Positions 18,080 through 26,841 of a stretch of DNA of 64,000 bases are shown here, in pieces. The stretch is taken from NCBI GenBank assembly GCA_016716365.1, contig JADJWM010000017.1:1-64000 (forward strand). Reading direction: 5' to 3'. Within the stretch, counting starts at the first letter, position 1, and every line of letters begins with the position of its first letter. The notes under the pieces were generated by a model. That model saw only the letters and a list, made by a program, of their open reading frames with translations. It ran no database searches and was not told the origin of the DNA. The position numbers were made by a program, and so were the translations under genes. The stretch is from Chloracidobacterium sp. (lineage in GTDB: Bacteria; Acidobacteriota; Blastocatellia; Pyrinomonadales; Pyrinomonadaceae).

Positions 18080-18139
18080 GACCTTGACCGAGGTTTGGAA
18101 GAAAATTGCCCCGAACTTGCGTCGAAGGGAAAGGCCGCT

Positions 18140-18811
18140 CTATTTCGCCAACTCCTCGCGTATTAGCGCACGCAGGTCCTGCTGGTTAAGCCGAGCAAGC
18201 TGTCGGCCGTTGACAAAAAAAGTGGGTGTTCGCCGGACCTGCAGGATCTCGACGTCCCGCATATCCCGATCGATCCGTGCAGCATTCTTGGGATCGTTGA
18301 CCGAGGCCTTTAACTGATCCACGTTCAACCCTAGTTCGGCCGCATATTTGTCGAAAAGCGTCGAGACCGCATTTTGCGAGAGCGGCTGCGCCCCCTGGCC
18401 GTGCTTTTCGCCCCATTCGTCCTGTTCCTCGAAGAGCTTGCTCTGCATCTCCCAGTATCGGCCCTGTTCGCCGGCCGCCTCGGTATATAGGGCCGCCGTA
18501 CGGGCGTTCCTGTGAAAGGTCGCGTATCTCGAAACAAACCGGACCTTGCCTTCAAACTCTTTCTGAAGCCCTTTCACGACGGGGTGGAATGCTGCGCAAG
18601 CTTCGCATTCCGGGTCGTAGAACTCGACCACCGTCACCTTCGCATCTGCCGGGCCGATCGTCGGCGCATCCGTCCGAAGCAGCTCTTCCGGGATCTTCTT
18701 TCCGGGGGCAGGGCCGCTTTGCACCGAGCTTCGATAATAGGTCGATGCCGCATACAAAGCACCGGCCACAACGGCCGCGCCGACTATCAAAAATAGTACT
18801 TTCGTTTTCAT
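18140..18811 (-). CDS. DsbA-family thiol:disulfide oxidoreductase
   Basis: A 223-residue protein with an N-terminal membrane anchor or signal (LFLIVGAAVVAGALYA) and a DsbA-type thioredoxin fold. The redox motif is CEAC in VVEFYDPECEACAAFHP (about residue 70) and the cis-Pro loop is RTPTFFVNGR near the C-terminus. It should oxidise or isomerise cysteines of exported proteins. Its ATG overlaps the stop of the DsbB-like gene by one base (TAATG), so the two are translationally coupled and DsbB is its probable re-oxidant. Confidence 0.9.
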   Translation of the reverse strand: MKTKVLFLIVGAAVVAGALYAASTYYRSSVQSGPAPGKKIPEELLRTDAPTIGPADAKVTVVEFYDPECEACAAFHPVVKGLQKEFEGKVRFVSRYATFHRNARTAALYTEAAGEQGRYWEMQSKLFEEQDEWGEKHGQGAQPLSQNAVSTLFDKYAAELGLNVDQLKASVNDPKNAARIDRDMRDVEILQVRRTPTFFVNGRQLARLNQQDLRALIREELAK

Positions 18812-19260
18812 TATTCGTTATTTGGCCTGTAGGCAAGCAGTAAGATCGATAATGCCAGAAACGATGCCAATCCCATCAGCGGGATCGTTACGAAGCCGAA
18901 CCATTCGATCTGACGCTCTGAACAGGAAACTCCCTGAGTGCACGGCGTCAAACTCTCCGGAATCACACCGTAATAGATTAGGTTATGGTAAGCGGCGATC
19001 GCCAAACCGGCCAGGACAAGGGCCAGAGAATACATCTTCCAGCTCTTGTCGCCCGTCAGGAACCCTAACCCAACGATCAGCACAAGCGGATACATCGCGA
19101 TCCTCTGATACCAGCACAGCACGCACGGGGCCAGGTCCATCACCTCGCTGAAAAATAGACTGCCCGCGGCCGAGGCCAAAGCAATAAGCCAAACGATAAA
19201 CGGTATTGCGTCATTAACGGGCGACCGCGTGACGGCTTTTTCCTGAACCACTGTTTCCAT
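18811..19260 (-). CDS. DsbB/BdbC-type disulfide bond formation membrane protein
   Basis: A 149-residue, four-helix membrane protein. Start at ATG 19260 gives METVVQEKAVTRSPVNDAIP before the first helix; upstream codons lack support. The quinone-proximal pair is in APCVLCWYQRIAMYP (CVLC) and the second periplasmic pair in CTQGVSC. Both pairs are present, as in DsbB/BdbC, which pass electrons from DsbA to quinones. It forms a two-gene operon with the DsbA-like gene. Confidence 0.92.
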   Translation of the reverse strand: METVVQEKAVTRSPVNDAIPFIVWLIALASAAGSLFFSEVMDLAPCVLCWYQRIAMYPLVLIVGLGFLTGDKSWKMYSLALVLAGLAIAAYHNLIYYGVIPESLTPCTQGVSCSERQIEWFGFVTIPLMGLASFLALSILLLAYRPNNE

Positions 19261-19347
19261 ATCCAAGTGATTAATTCTACCTTGACCTGCCAAAAAGCAG
19301 AATCGGCTAGATTCGTTAAGCGATCGCTCAGAAGCAAGAAAAAAATC

Positions 19348-19376
19348 TTGACAATGCATGTTCCTTAAGATATTTT
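19348..19376 (+). promoter_or_regulatory. Sigma-70-type promoter of the arsR-type operon
   Basis: A TTGACA box at 19348-19353 and TATTTT at 19371-19376 are separated by 17 bases. The predicted start of transcription near 19383 gives a leader of only about 23 bases, with no clear ribosome site before the ATG at 19406. Confidence 0.7.
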
Positions 19377-19406
19377 ACCATTTAGTTAATTAACCTATTG
19401 GTAAAA
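19373..19406. promoter_or_regulatory. Dyad operator overlapping -10 and start codon
   Basis: Outer arms TTTTACCA (19373-19380) and TGGTAAAA (19399-19406), with an inner 10-base palindrome GTTAATTAAC (19385-19394), share the same centre. The dyad covers the -10 box and the first base of the start codon, as expected for autorepression by the ArsR-type regulator it precedes. Confidence 0.7.
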
Positions 19407-19828
19407 TGAGAATCGATAGCGACAGACTTGACCAAACCTTCGCCGCCCTTTCCGACCCGACAAGAAGGGCCATCCTCGCTCGGTTGGCGAGCGGTGAAGC
19501 ATCGGTCCAGGACCTCGCGAAGCCGTTCAAGATGTCCCTGCCTGCGGTTTCCAAACACCTAAAGGTTCTCGAGCGAGCCAAACTCATCGGCCGTACTAGA
19601 ACCGCTCAGTGGCGGCCTTGTTATCTGAATACCGCGCCGTTGAAAGAGGCGTCGGACTGGATGGCCAAGTACCGCCGCTTCTGGGAAGAAAGCTACGACC
19701 GACTCGACGAGTATCTAAAGGCCGTTCAGGCCGAGGCGAAAGGGACACGAAAAGAGTCAAAGAAGAAAAAGAAGTCCGCCGCCGGGAAGAAAGGCCGGCA
19801 ACGAAGGAGAAGAAAAAATGAAGAATAA
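19406..19828 (+). CDS. ArsR-family winged-helix regulator
   Basis: A 140-residue regulator. The winged helix spans about residues 10-90: ALSDPTRRAILARLASGEAS, then the recognition helix region MSLPAVSKHLKVLERAKLI. I see no CxC metal site, which fits the SdpR-like, non-metal ArsR group that is usually encoded with an SRPBCC protein. The C-terminal tail is highly basic (KKKKKSAAGKKGRQRRRRK) and may add nonspecific DNA contact. Its end overlaps the SRPBCC gene by 11 bases, so the two are coupled. The dyad at 19373-19406 suggests autorepression. Confidence 0.9.
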   Translation: MRIDSDRLDQTFAALSDPTRRAILARLASGEASVQDLAKPFKMSLPAVSKHLKVLERAKLIGRTRTAQWRPCYLNTAPLKEASDWMAKYRRFWEESYDRLDEYLKAVQAEAKGTRKESKKKKKSAAGKKGRQRRRRKNEE

Positions 19829-20318
19829 GACAGAAATAATCGCTGAACCCGGCCGTCAGGAGTTGTTTATCAAGCGTGTGTTCGACGCCCCGCGTGAGCT
19901 CGTTTTCCGGGCCCATTCAGACCCGGAGATCTACATTCAATGGATCGGACCTCGGGATATGACGATGACGATCGAGCAGTGGGATTGCCGTGATGGCGGT
20001 TCTTACCGTTACACCCACGAACGCGACGGCCACAAATACGCCTTTTTTGGGGTAAATCACGAGGTACTTTCGCCGGAGCGAATTATCGGCACGTTCGAAT
20101 TCGACGGCCTGCCCGAACGCGGACATGTGATCCTCGGAACTACCGAGTTTGAAGAACTTCCCGACGGACGTTGCCGGGTTATCCACCAATCAGTATTTCG
20201 GTCAGTCAGCGACCGAGACGGGATGATCGCCTCAGGAATGGAACGCGGCGTTAACGAAGGTTATGAAAAGCTGGACGAGTGGCTCGCGGGCAGCAGATCC
20301 GATGCGGCCGGAAATTGA
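19818..20318 (+). CDS. SRPBCC/AHSA1-like domain protein
   Basis: A 166-residue START-like (SRPBCC) protein: LFIKRVFDAPRELVFRAHSD is the standard opening strand and helix, then IQWIGPRD, GGSYRYTH, EFDGLPERGH and a final helix GMERGVNEGYEKLDEWL. Members bind hydrophobic ligands in a deep cavity; those next to ArsR regulators are uncharacterised in detail. It overlaps the regulator upstream and is followed 26 bases later by a VOC protein, a recurrent bacterial cassette. Confidence 0.88.
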   Translation: MKNKTEIIAEPGRQELFIKRVFDAPRELVFRAHSDPEIYIQWIGPRDMTMTIEQWDCRDGGSYRYTHERDGHKYAFFGVNHEVLSPERIIGTFEFDGLPERGHVILGTTEFEELPDGRCRVIHQSVFRSVSDRDGMIASGMERGVNEGYEKLDEWLAGSRSDAAGN

Positions 20319-20344
20319 ACAATGCCGATCAGGAGACGGACAAA

Positions 20345-20797
20345 ATGCAAAAGATCACCACTTTCCTAATGTTTTCAGATCGTGCGGTAGAGGCGATGGA
20401 ATTTTACGTCTCGATCTTCAAAAACTCGAGGATCCTGGGACTCACCAACGGCCCGAACGGTCAGCCAATGGGGGGCACCTTCGAACTCGAAGGCCAACCT
20501 TTCGTCGCTTACAATGGCGGCCCCCATTTCACATTCTCGGAAGGGGTCTCGCAGCTGATCAGTTGCGAAACCCAGGAAGAGATCGACCATTATTACGATC
20601 TTCTCTCCGATGGCGGAGAGCAGCAGCCGTGCGGCTGGGTCAAGGACAAGTTCGGTCTTTCCTGGCAGGTCGTGCCGCCTGTGTTGTTGGAACTCCTTTC
20701 CGATGCCGACCGAGCTGCGGCGGGTCGGGTTGCCGAGTCGATGTTGAAGATGCGTAAGATAATCATCGACGACCTTCTGCAGGCGGCCGCCGGCTGA
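20345..20797 (+). CDS. VOC family (PhnB-like) protein
   Basis: A 150-residue glyoxalase/VOC protein of the PhnB / 3-demethylubiquinone methyltransferase-like group. ITTFLMFSDRAVEAMEFYVS begins the first beta-alpha-beta unit, and TFELEGQPFVAYNGGPHF and CGWVKDKFGLSWQVVP mark the second. The start at ATG 20345 is preferred to an in-frame one 66 bases upstream because it fits the family N-terminus. Function within the cassette is not established. Confidence 0.88.
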   Translation: MQKITTFLMFSDRAVEAMEFYVSIFKNSRILGLTNGPNGQPMGGTFELEGQPFVAYNGGPHFTFSEGVSQLISCETQEEIDHYYDLLSDGGEQQPCGWVKDKFGLSWQVVPPVLLELLSDADRAAAGRVAESMLKMRKIIIDDLLQAAAG

Positions 20798-21054
20798 ATC
20801 AAGGGGCCGGATCCGGATCCGTACATCATTCGAGCGCCGTTCGCGATCGGCCGTTGATCGGGCCGCCGAAAGGCGGGCAAAAAAGGACAAGTTGCCTCTG
20901 TGATCGGACCGGGCGGTTCGGCGATGCGGTTAGCAACTGTCCTTCTTTTATTGTAACCTCTAGGCTTATCGATCAGCCGAACCTGGAAACGTCGTTCCCG
21001 GCAAACAACAGCTGCAATGCCCTCACATGGTTTTGACCTTACATAGGAGGCAAA

Positions 21055-21432
21055 ATGAAGATCGCAATGATAATTGTTCGAACACTGACAGGCCTGCTCT
21101 TCGTGTTCGCGTCATTGACCTATTTTCTCAACTTGGTGCCGCAGCCCGAATTGTCGGGGCCGATGAAGACATTCAACGAAGGACTGAATGCTTCTACCTA
21201 TTTCTTTACCCTGCTCAAGGTTACTGAACTTGTATGTGGGATCGCTCTTCTGGTAGGACGATTCGTTCCGCTCGCACTCGTGATCCTGGCTCCGATCGTC
21301 GTAAATATCTTGATGGTCCACATATTTGTAGAACGGACCGGGTTGCCGGTCGCGATTTTCCTGGTCGCCGCGATGGCGTTTCTTGCATATTATTATCGGG
21401 AAAATTTCAGCGGCGTGCTGCGTGCGGCCTAG
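21055..21432 (+). CDS. DoxX-like membrane protein
   Basis: A 125-residue, four-helix membrane protein (helices about residues 5-25, 45-68, 72-95 and 100-118) of the DoxX-like group, with a good ribosome site (AGGAGG) before the ATG. ELVCGIALLVGRFVPLALVI is the typical central helix. DoxX-like proteins are often found with ArsR/SRPBCC/VOC genes; no reaction is known for this subgroup. A 257-base gap with no evident gene separates it from the VOC gene. Confidence 0.8.
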   Translation: MKIAMIIVRTLTGLLFVFASLTYFLNLVPQPELSGPMKTFNEGLNASTYFFTLLKVTELVCGIALLVGRFVPLALVILAPIVVNILMVHIFVERTGLPVAIFLVAAMAFLAYYYRENFSGVLRAA

Positions 21433-21477
21433 TCTTCATTCATCGATCGTCCGTTTCGTGTCGGGAGGAATTTATCT

Positions 21478-21843
21478 ATGTCGAAGTATGCCGATGTCTA
21501 TCTTTGTCCCATTCCCGAAGAGAATCTCCCGTCTTACAAGAAACTCGCGACCGCTGCCGGAAAGATCTTCATGAAGAACGGAGCGGTGAAGTACAGGGAA
21601 TATGTCGCTTCCGACCTGAACGTTGAGGAGGTAGTTCCCTTCACGAAAGCGGTCAAACTCAAACCCGGAGAGACGCTGGTCTATGCGGCAGTCGAGTTCA
21701 AGTCAGAAGCACACCGAAATAAAGTCATGAAGAAGATATTTGCCGACCCGGAACTCGCAGCCTTGATGCCCTCCGGCGCAAAGCCGCCATTCGATTATAA
21801 ACGAATGGTATACGGAGGGTTTAAGATACTCGTGGACCTCTGA
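21478..21843 (+). CDS. DUF1428 family protein
   Basis: A 121-residue cytosolic protein matching DUF1428: YADVYLCPIPEENLPSYKKL at the start, then GAVKYREYVASDLN, then FADPELAALMPSGAKPPFDY and KRMVYGGFKILVDL at the end. The family adopts a dimeric alpha-beta barrel (ABM-like) fold; its function is unknown. It sits 45 bases after the DoxX gene and 5 bases before the MATE transporter, so it is probably in one transcript with them. Confidence 0.9.
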   Translation: MSKYADVYLCPIPEENLPSYKKLATAAGKIFMKNGAVKYREYVASDLNVEEVVPFTKAVKLKPGETLVYAAVEFKSEAHRNKVMKKIFADPELAALMPSGAKPPFDYKRMVYGGFKILVDL

Positions 21844-21848
21844 AGTAA

Positions 21849-23318
21849 ATGGCCGAGGAATCAATTAATGCCCCGGAAGTTCTTGGCGTAGAAGTCGACG
21901 TCGAACCGGTCCCGGAAAAGCGTACCGCCACATTTGACCGTTCGATCGTTGACGGGCATCTGTCGTCGGCCGTCTGGAAGATCGCCTGGCCGACTATGCT
22001 GACCAACATGATCGGCGGCTTTCAAGGCATCATCGATCACGCGCTTGTCGGCAACCTGGTCGGCTACACGGCCAATGCCGCCATTGGCGTAAGTGTCCAA
22101 CTTTGGATCGTGGTGATCGTCTTCATATCCTCGATCTTCATAGGCATGAGTGTCCTGGTCGCGCGTTTTGCCGGTGCCGCTGAGCCGGAAAAGGTCAACC
22201 GGACAGTTTACCAGGCGTTCCTGACCGCCATATTCATGGCCTTTGCTATTCTTGCACCGGTCGGTTATTTCGCGGCCCCGTATCTCTTGGACCTTGTAAA
22301 CACTGCCCCGGAAGTAAAGGCCGAGGCCCTTCCCTACCTCCGATTGATGTACGTCGCCAGCGGAGGAATGCTAATTTTCTTCATGCTCGGCGGTGCCCTT
22401 CGGTCGGCCGGCGACGCGAGGACCCCGATGGTTCTCGGCATTGTGATGACGCTGCTTAATCTCGTGCTGAGTATTGTCCTGATCCGGGGCCTCGGCCCGG
22501 TTCCCGCCTTCGGCACGCTCGGGTCAGCAATGGGTACAGCGATAGCGTCTGGCCTTGTGTCGGCTTACGCTCTGTGGAAACTCTGGAGTGGAGGCTGGGT
22601 AGTATCGTTTCCGCGTGGCGGCAGTTACGCACCCGACTGGAACGTGATCCGAAAACTGTTCAAGTTCGGCTTGCCGGCCGGTTTTCAGGGCATCGCCATG
22701 AACGTCGGAGGCGTCCTTTTGCTTTCATTCATCGGTTCCCTCGCACAGAGTGCCGCGGCACAGGCAGCGTACGCTGTTTCTTACTTCCAACTTTTTCAGC
22801 TGGTTACCTGGACGTCGATGGGACTGATGGGGGCGGCCGCCGCGGTTGCGGGACAAAATCTTGGTGCTGGAAGGCCGGACCGGGCCGTGACCGCGGTTAA
22901 CACGGCAGCAAGGTTCGGCCTCGTTGGATCAGCATTTCTCGGGATCTTCTTCTTTTTCTTTCCGGCCCAACTGCTTGCGATCTTCGGCATGAGTGACCCG
23001 GAAGTAGTCGGGATCGGCGTTCAGTTGCTGCGGGTGCTCGCCTTCTCCGGCCTCTTCATCTCGGTCGCACTAACCTACACCGGAGGCCTCCAGGGCACGG
23101 GCGATACCAAGAGCCCCCTTTACATCTCGATCATCTCGCAGGTCCTTGTACCTTTGGGTATATGTGCGGCGATCAAATACTTCGGCAACCTTGAACCGCT
23201 GGATATTTGGCTGGCCATTCTTGCCGGCCATGTGACCCGCTGCGTTCTCAGCAGCGCCCGTTTCCTGCAGGGGAAGTGGAAGTCGATCGCGGTCGACATC
23301 GAAGCGACTCACGGCTAG
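21849..23318 (+). CDS. MATE family efflux transporter
   Basis: A 489-residue membrane protein with about 12 helices in two repeats (about 40-245 and 270-470), the MATE fold. Repeat 1 starts KIAWPTMLTNMIGGFQGIID and repeat 2 starts FKFGLPAGFQGIAMNVGG. QNLGAGRPDRA is a typical inter-helix loop. These transporters export cationic drugs and metabolites using sodium or proton gradients. It is the last gene of the plus-strand cassette and converges with dnaN 13 bases on. Confidence 0.93.
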   Translation: MAEESINAPEVLGVEVDVEPVPEKRTATFDRSIVDGHLSSAVWKIAWPTMLTNMIGGFQGIIDHALVGNLVGYTANAAIGVSVQLWIVVIVFISSIFIGMSVLVARFAGAAEPEKVNRTVYQAFLTAIFMAFAILAPVGYFAAPYLLDLVNTAPEVKAEALPYLRLMYVASGGMLIFFMLGGALRSAGDARTPMVLGIVMTLLNLVLSIVLIRGLGPVPAFGTLGSAMGTAIASGLVSAYALWKLWSGGWVVSFPRGGSYAPDWNVIRKLFKFGLPAGFQGIAMNVGGVLLLSFIGSLAQSAAAQAAYAVSYFQLFQLVTWTSMGLMGAAAAVAGQNLGAGRPDRAVTAVNTAARFGLVGSAFLGIFFFFFPAQLLAIFGMSDPEVVGIGVQLLRVLAFSGLFISVALTYTGGLQGTGDTKSPLYISIISQVLVPLGICAAIKYFGNLEPLDIWLAILAGHVTRCVLSSARFLQGKWKSIAVDIEATHG

Positions 23319-23331
23319 CCAAGCCGGACTG

Positions 23332-24528
23332 TCAGATCCGTAGCGGCATCACGATATAGCGGTAATCGTAGAGGTTCTCGCTGGCGATCCGCATCTGGGT
23401 CTGTGAATTCGAATCCTTAAATTCGAACGAGATACGGGCAGGTGCCGCCGGTTCTTTGACGCGGACCTTGTCGCCGTCGGTCTCCCTCTCTCCTTCGGCA
23501 TTTTCGCCGTCGGCCGCGGCACCGTCCGCAGCGGCTACGGTGTTAAGGAAATCCTGCAAATACTGCCAATTGAACCCGAGCGGCGTCTCCTCGCCATTGT
23601 ACTCGGCCGGGACGATCTCGGTGCCTTCGCCTTCCTCGCTTGATCTGGCGGATATCTCTACCTCGCCTTCGCGTACGGTGAGGCGGATCGACCTGTTTCT
23701 GTCGTCGGCCATTAGCGAGACGCGCCGGACCGCTCCCTTCATATCATCGAGGTCAAAAACGACCTTCTTCTCGGCGTCCTTTGGCATCACCATCTCATAA
23801 TTCGGGAAGTTGCCGGAAAGTTTTCTGGTGATCAGCAGACGGCCTTCCAGTTCGAAGTAGATATGGTTATCGTCCTCACCGAACGAGACCTCTTCCTCGG
23901 AGTCGCGGGAGATCTTGACCAATTCAAGCAGGGCCTTCTTGGGGATCAGGGTATCGATCGAGCCGCCAGCGTCGCTCGCAAGCGGCAATTCCACAAATGC
24001 AAGCCGATGGCCGTCCGTGGTCACCATCCTCGCTCTCCCGTCGGCAACGATAAACTTAGCTCCCGAGAGCGTGAATCTCGATTGTTCGTTCGTGATAGCG
24101 AACGCCGTGTGCTGGATGAAGTAATTAAAGACCCCGGCGGGAAGTTTGAGCGGAGCCGACTTGAAGATCGGGATCTCAGGGAACTGTTCTTTGGCCACGC
24201 CGGCCAACCGGAACTTGCCCCTTCCGCACGTGACCACGACCCAGTCGTTCTCATCCTTTTTGAACTTTACGTCCTCGCCGGTAAGGAGCCGCGAGAGATC
24301 GAACAATTTCCTGGCCTGGACGCACATTGCACCGGCGCTCTTGATCTCCGCATCCGCGTCGCACCTGACCGTCACATCAAGATCGGTGCCGACGATCCTG
24401 ATCGAGTTTTCGCCGATGCTCTCGATCAGGATGTTTGACAGTACCGGGATCGTGCTCTTTCTTTCGACCACCCCCTGGACGTAACCTAGCACCTCGGTCA
24501 ATGTGCTTTGCTTGATGTGAAACTCCAT
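23332..24528 (-). CDS. dnaN: DNA polymerase III beta sliding clamp
   Basis: A 398-residue clamp with the three repeated domains and the family ends: MEFHIKQSTLTEVLGYVQGV at the start and YDYRYIVMPLRI at the C-terminus, where the partner-binding pocket forms. An extra acidic insert (about 330-365, with DGAAADGENAEGERE) lies in domain III and makes the protein longer than the usual 365-375 residues. It is downstream of dnaA on the same strand, the conserved dnaA-dnaN order, with a 384-base intergenic region carrying DnaA-box-like sites. Confidence 0.97.
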   Translation of the reverse strand: MEFHIKQSTLTEVLGYVQGVVERKSTIPVLSNILIESIGENSIRIVGTDLDVTVRCDADAEIKSAGAMCVQARKLFDLSRLLTGEDVKFKKDENDWVVVTCGRGKFRLAGVAKEQFPEIPIFKSAPLKLPAGVFNYFIQHTAFAITNEQSRFTLSGAKFIVADGRARMVTTDGHRLAFVELPLASDAGGSIDTLIPKKALLELVKISRDSEEEVSFGEDDNHIYFELEGRLLITRKLSGNFPNYEMVMPKDAEKKVVFDLDDMKGAVRRVSLMADDRNRSIRLTVREGEVEISARSSEEGEGTEIVPAEYNGEETPLGFNWQYLQDFLNTVAAADGAAADGENAEGERETDGDKVRVKEPAAPARISFEFKDSNSQTQMRIASENLYDYRYIVMPLRI

Positions 24529-24912
24529 CGTAAACGCTCCTTTACTTGAAATTGTTGCCGGCCTTGTGGCCGCCCCTCTCGTTCTCTTATTTCTATTAGA
24601 TCAATTCTATTAGATTTCTATCCAGTACAAGTAGTAGGGCCTGTGAGAAAGTGAAAAACCCTCCCGGATGTCGATAAAACCAAGCAAATTATTCCCACAT
24701 GGATTGTGGAAAGTTTGTGGAAATCGAGGTCCTTCGGTGGAAAGATCGTTCGTGTACCCAATTCCGTGAGAATCCACATGCCGCCCGGTCCATGAAATGG
24801 TGGAAATGTGGAAAATTTTCTTTAAATCTTGTAAACAAAGGATTTAGTTTCGGACCAATAATGTTACTGCTGTGGAAAGTCATACCTGAAGGATTCGCCG
24901 AAAATCTCCTAA
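24529..24912. other. Candidate oriC region between dnaA and dnaN
   Basis: No gene here. The 384 bases hold several DnaA-box-like sites read on the minus strand: a perfect TTTTCCACA at 24815-24807, and one-mismatch sites at 24713-24705, 24724-24716 and 24879-24871. An AT-rich segment (24811-24860) may be the unwinding element. The region also carries the dnaN promoter by position. Together with the cluster upstream of dnaA it makes a likely bipartite origin. Confidence 0.65.
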
Positions 24913-26325
24913 CTAACTGCAAAGATTGTCAATTAGCTCGCTGACGGTCTTGTGGAAATCGCGATGCTCGTTCACGAGAGCATCGATCTTCTCGAAGGAA
25001 TGCATAACGGTGGTGTGATGCTTGCCTCCGAACTCGCGGCCGATCTCAGGATAGCTGTGCTTTGTAAGCCTCTTACATAAATACATCGCCACCTGCCGCG
25101 GCACGGCGATAGCTCGCGAATTGTTCTTGGACTTCAGTTCCTCGACAGTTAATCTATAATGCGAAGCGACCGTCCGGGCGATCCGTTCCATCGTAAGGCC
25201 TTCGGGACGCTCGCTGTCGATAACGTTCTTTAACGCGTCTTGCGCGAGCATCTTCGAAATGGGCAGCCCGCGGAGGCTCGATATCGCGACCAACCTGACC
25301 AGTGAGCCTTCAAGTTCCCGCACATTGCTTCGTATCTTGTTTGCAATATAAATGGCGATGTCGTCCGGAAGATCGACGCCGTCAAGGTCTGCTTTCCGTT
25401 TGAGGATCGCGACCTTTGTTTCCAGGTCGGGAGGCAGGATGTCAGCGATCAGGCCCCATTCAAATCGCGAATGCAGCCGCTCTTGCAGGGTCGGGATCTC
25501 GCGGGGCGGGCAGTCCGATGAGATGACGATCTGCTTCTGGTCATTATGGAGTGCATTGAAAGTGTGAAAAAACTCTTCCTGGGTTCTTTCCTTACCCGCC
25601 AGGAACTGGATGTCGTCCATTAGCAGCACGTCGATCGACCTGTATTTGTCGCGGAAACTGTGTGTCGAGTCGTACCGGATCGCGTTGATCAACTCGTTCA
25701 TGAATTTCTCGGACGAAACATAAGAAACGCGGGTATAACGATCTCGTTTTTTTATTTCGTGGCCGATCGCGTGCATCAGGTGAGTTTTGCCGAGCCCGAC
25801 ACCCCCGTAGATGAACAGCGGGTTGTATGTCTTTCCAGGCGTGTCAGTCACACTAAGTGCGGCTGCGTGGGCAAACTGATTCGACGTACCGACGACAAAT
25901 TTATCGAAAGTGTATTTCGGGTTCAGCGAATGTTCGAACGGATCGGTCCCTTTCGTCCGGTCTGGGGAACCGAACTGCTTGCGGTCCGCAACCGTTGCGG
26001 GGGAGTTTGTTTTGACAATGAACTCATCCTCCACGTCCATCGAAAACCGGTCTTCATCGTTTTCGTTCTCGTCGATCAGCCACTCGATCTTGACGCCGTC
26101 AAGGCCAAGTTCAGCAAGTGCGGCCCGCAGATCGTCCGCGTAGTAAAGTTCAAGCCAGTCGCTGGTGATCTGACCCGCACGCAGCCGAAGCGTACGACTC
26201 TCCTCAAGGAATTCATCAAAATGAACCGGCCGAAACCAGGAATCGACAATGTGCTTATTGAGGCGCCTCTCGACCAGTAGAATGATCTCGGCCCATATGT
26301 CAGACTTTTTAACGGATGCTTCCAC
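24913..26325 (-). CDS. dnaA: Chromosomal replication initiator DnaA
   Basis: A roughly 470-residue initiator. Domain I (1-80, IWAEIILLVERRLNKHIVDSW), a variable linker, the AAA+ domain with Walker A GGVGLGKTHLMHAIG (about 175), Walker B VLLMDDIQFLAG and sensor regions, then the DNA-binding domain with the signature HSYPEIGREFGGKHHTTVMH. It melts the origin by binding DnaA boxes. No ATG fits; GTG at 26325, six bases after GGAG, is preferred over the TTG one codon earlier. DnaA boxes lie on both sides of the gene. Confidence 0.96.
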   Translation of the reverse strand: MEASVKKSDIWAEIILLVERRLNKHIVDSWFRPVHFDEFLEESRTLRLRAGQITSDWLELYYADDLRAALAELGLDGVKIEWLIDENENDEDRFSMDVEDEFIVKTNSPATVADRKQFGSPDRTKGTDPFEHSLNPKYTFDKFVVGTSNQFAHAAALSVTDTPGKTYNPLFIYGGVGLGKTHLMHAIGHEIKKRDRYTRVSYVSSEKFMNELINAIRYDSTHSFRDKYRSIDVLLMDDIQFLAGKERTQEEFFHTFNALHNDQKQIVISSDCPPREIPTLQERLHSRFEWGLIADILPPDLETKVAILKRKADLDGVDLPDDIAIYIANKIRSNVRELEGSLVRLVAISSLRGLPISKMLAQDALKNVIDSERPEGLTMERIARTVASHYRLTVEELKSKNNSRAIAVPRQVAMYLCKRLTKHSYPEIGREFGGKHHTTVMHSFEKIDALVNEHRDFHKTVSELIDNLCS

Positions 26326-26399
26326 CAAGAACTCCAGTATACGCGCTCGTAGGCGACGTTCAGTGTTCTCGATAACGCAGGAGTTCAGTTAGGATCTGA

Positions 26400-26660
26400 G
26401 ATCGGCTCGGGCTGATCGGGTGAATGGGTTTCAGTCGCCCGGAACCTGAAGACAGGCTTCGCCCGAAAGTTTTCCACAGTTTTTTCCACAGCCATGTGGA
26501 AATCATCGAAAAACTTAAAGCTTTACTTCAAGTTGTTTGTTTACAACAGTTTAGAAGAATCCCGCATTATCGAAACGGGTCTCAGACTATCACACTGAAA
26601 CTGCCAGCGCAAGGAGAAATCCACAATAAATCGAGGCGACATTACAGCAATGTTAAGGCC
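26400..26660. other. DnaA-box cluster upstream of dnaA
   Basis: The 516 bases between dnaA and the DUF2807 gene hold no convincing gene. Two perfect TTTTCCACA sites (26470-26478, 26482-26490) and an inverted one-mismatch site (26495-26503) are packed within 34 bases, followed by an AT-rich stretch (26506-26560). This is the dnaA promoter region by position and a candidate second half of the origin or an autoregulatory site. Confidence 0.6.
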
Positions 26661-26793
26661 CTTGAATTGCAATAATTTGCGTCGAAAATTGACGCCCGGC
26701 GACCTCCGATCCAGGGCCCCGTAAGGGAAAAAACGAGCAAAAAAATTTCGATTTTTTTATTCGCCCGATAACTTTCTTTTTTGATGAAACTGC

Positions 26794-26818
26794 AACGGCC
26801 GGCGCTTGGCCGGCCGTT
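26794..26818 (-). terminator. Hairpin after the DUF2807 gene
   Basis: A perfect 10-base GC-rich stem (26794-26803 with 26809-26818) follows the stop of the minus-strand DUF2807 gene. The T-rich tail is weak close to the stem, with a stronger T run about 15 bases on. Confidence 0.6.
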
Positions 26819-26841
26819 CGAAACCAGATCCGAGGATCGTT

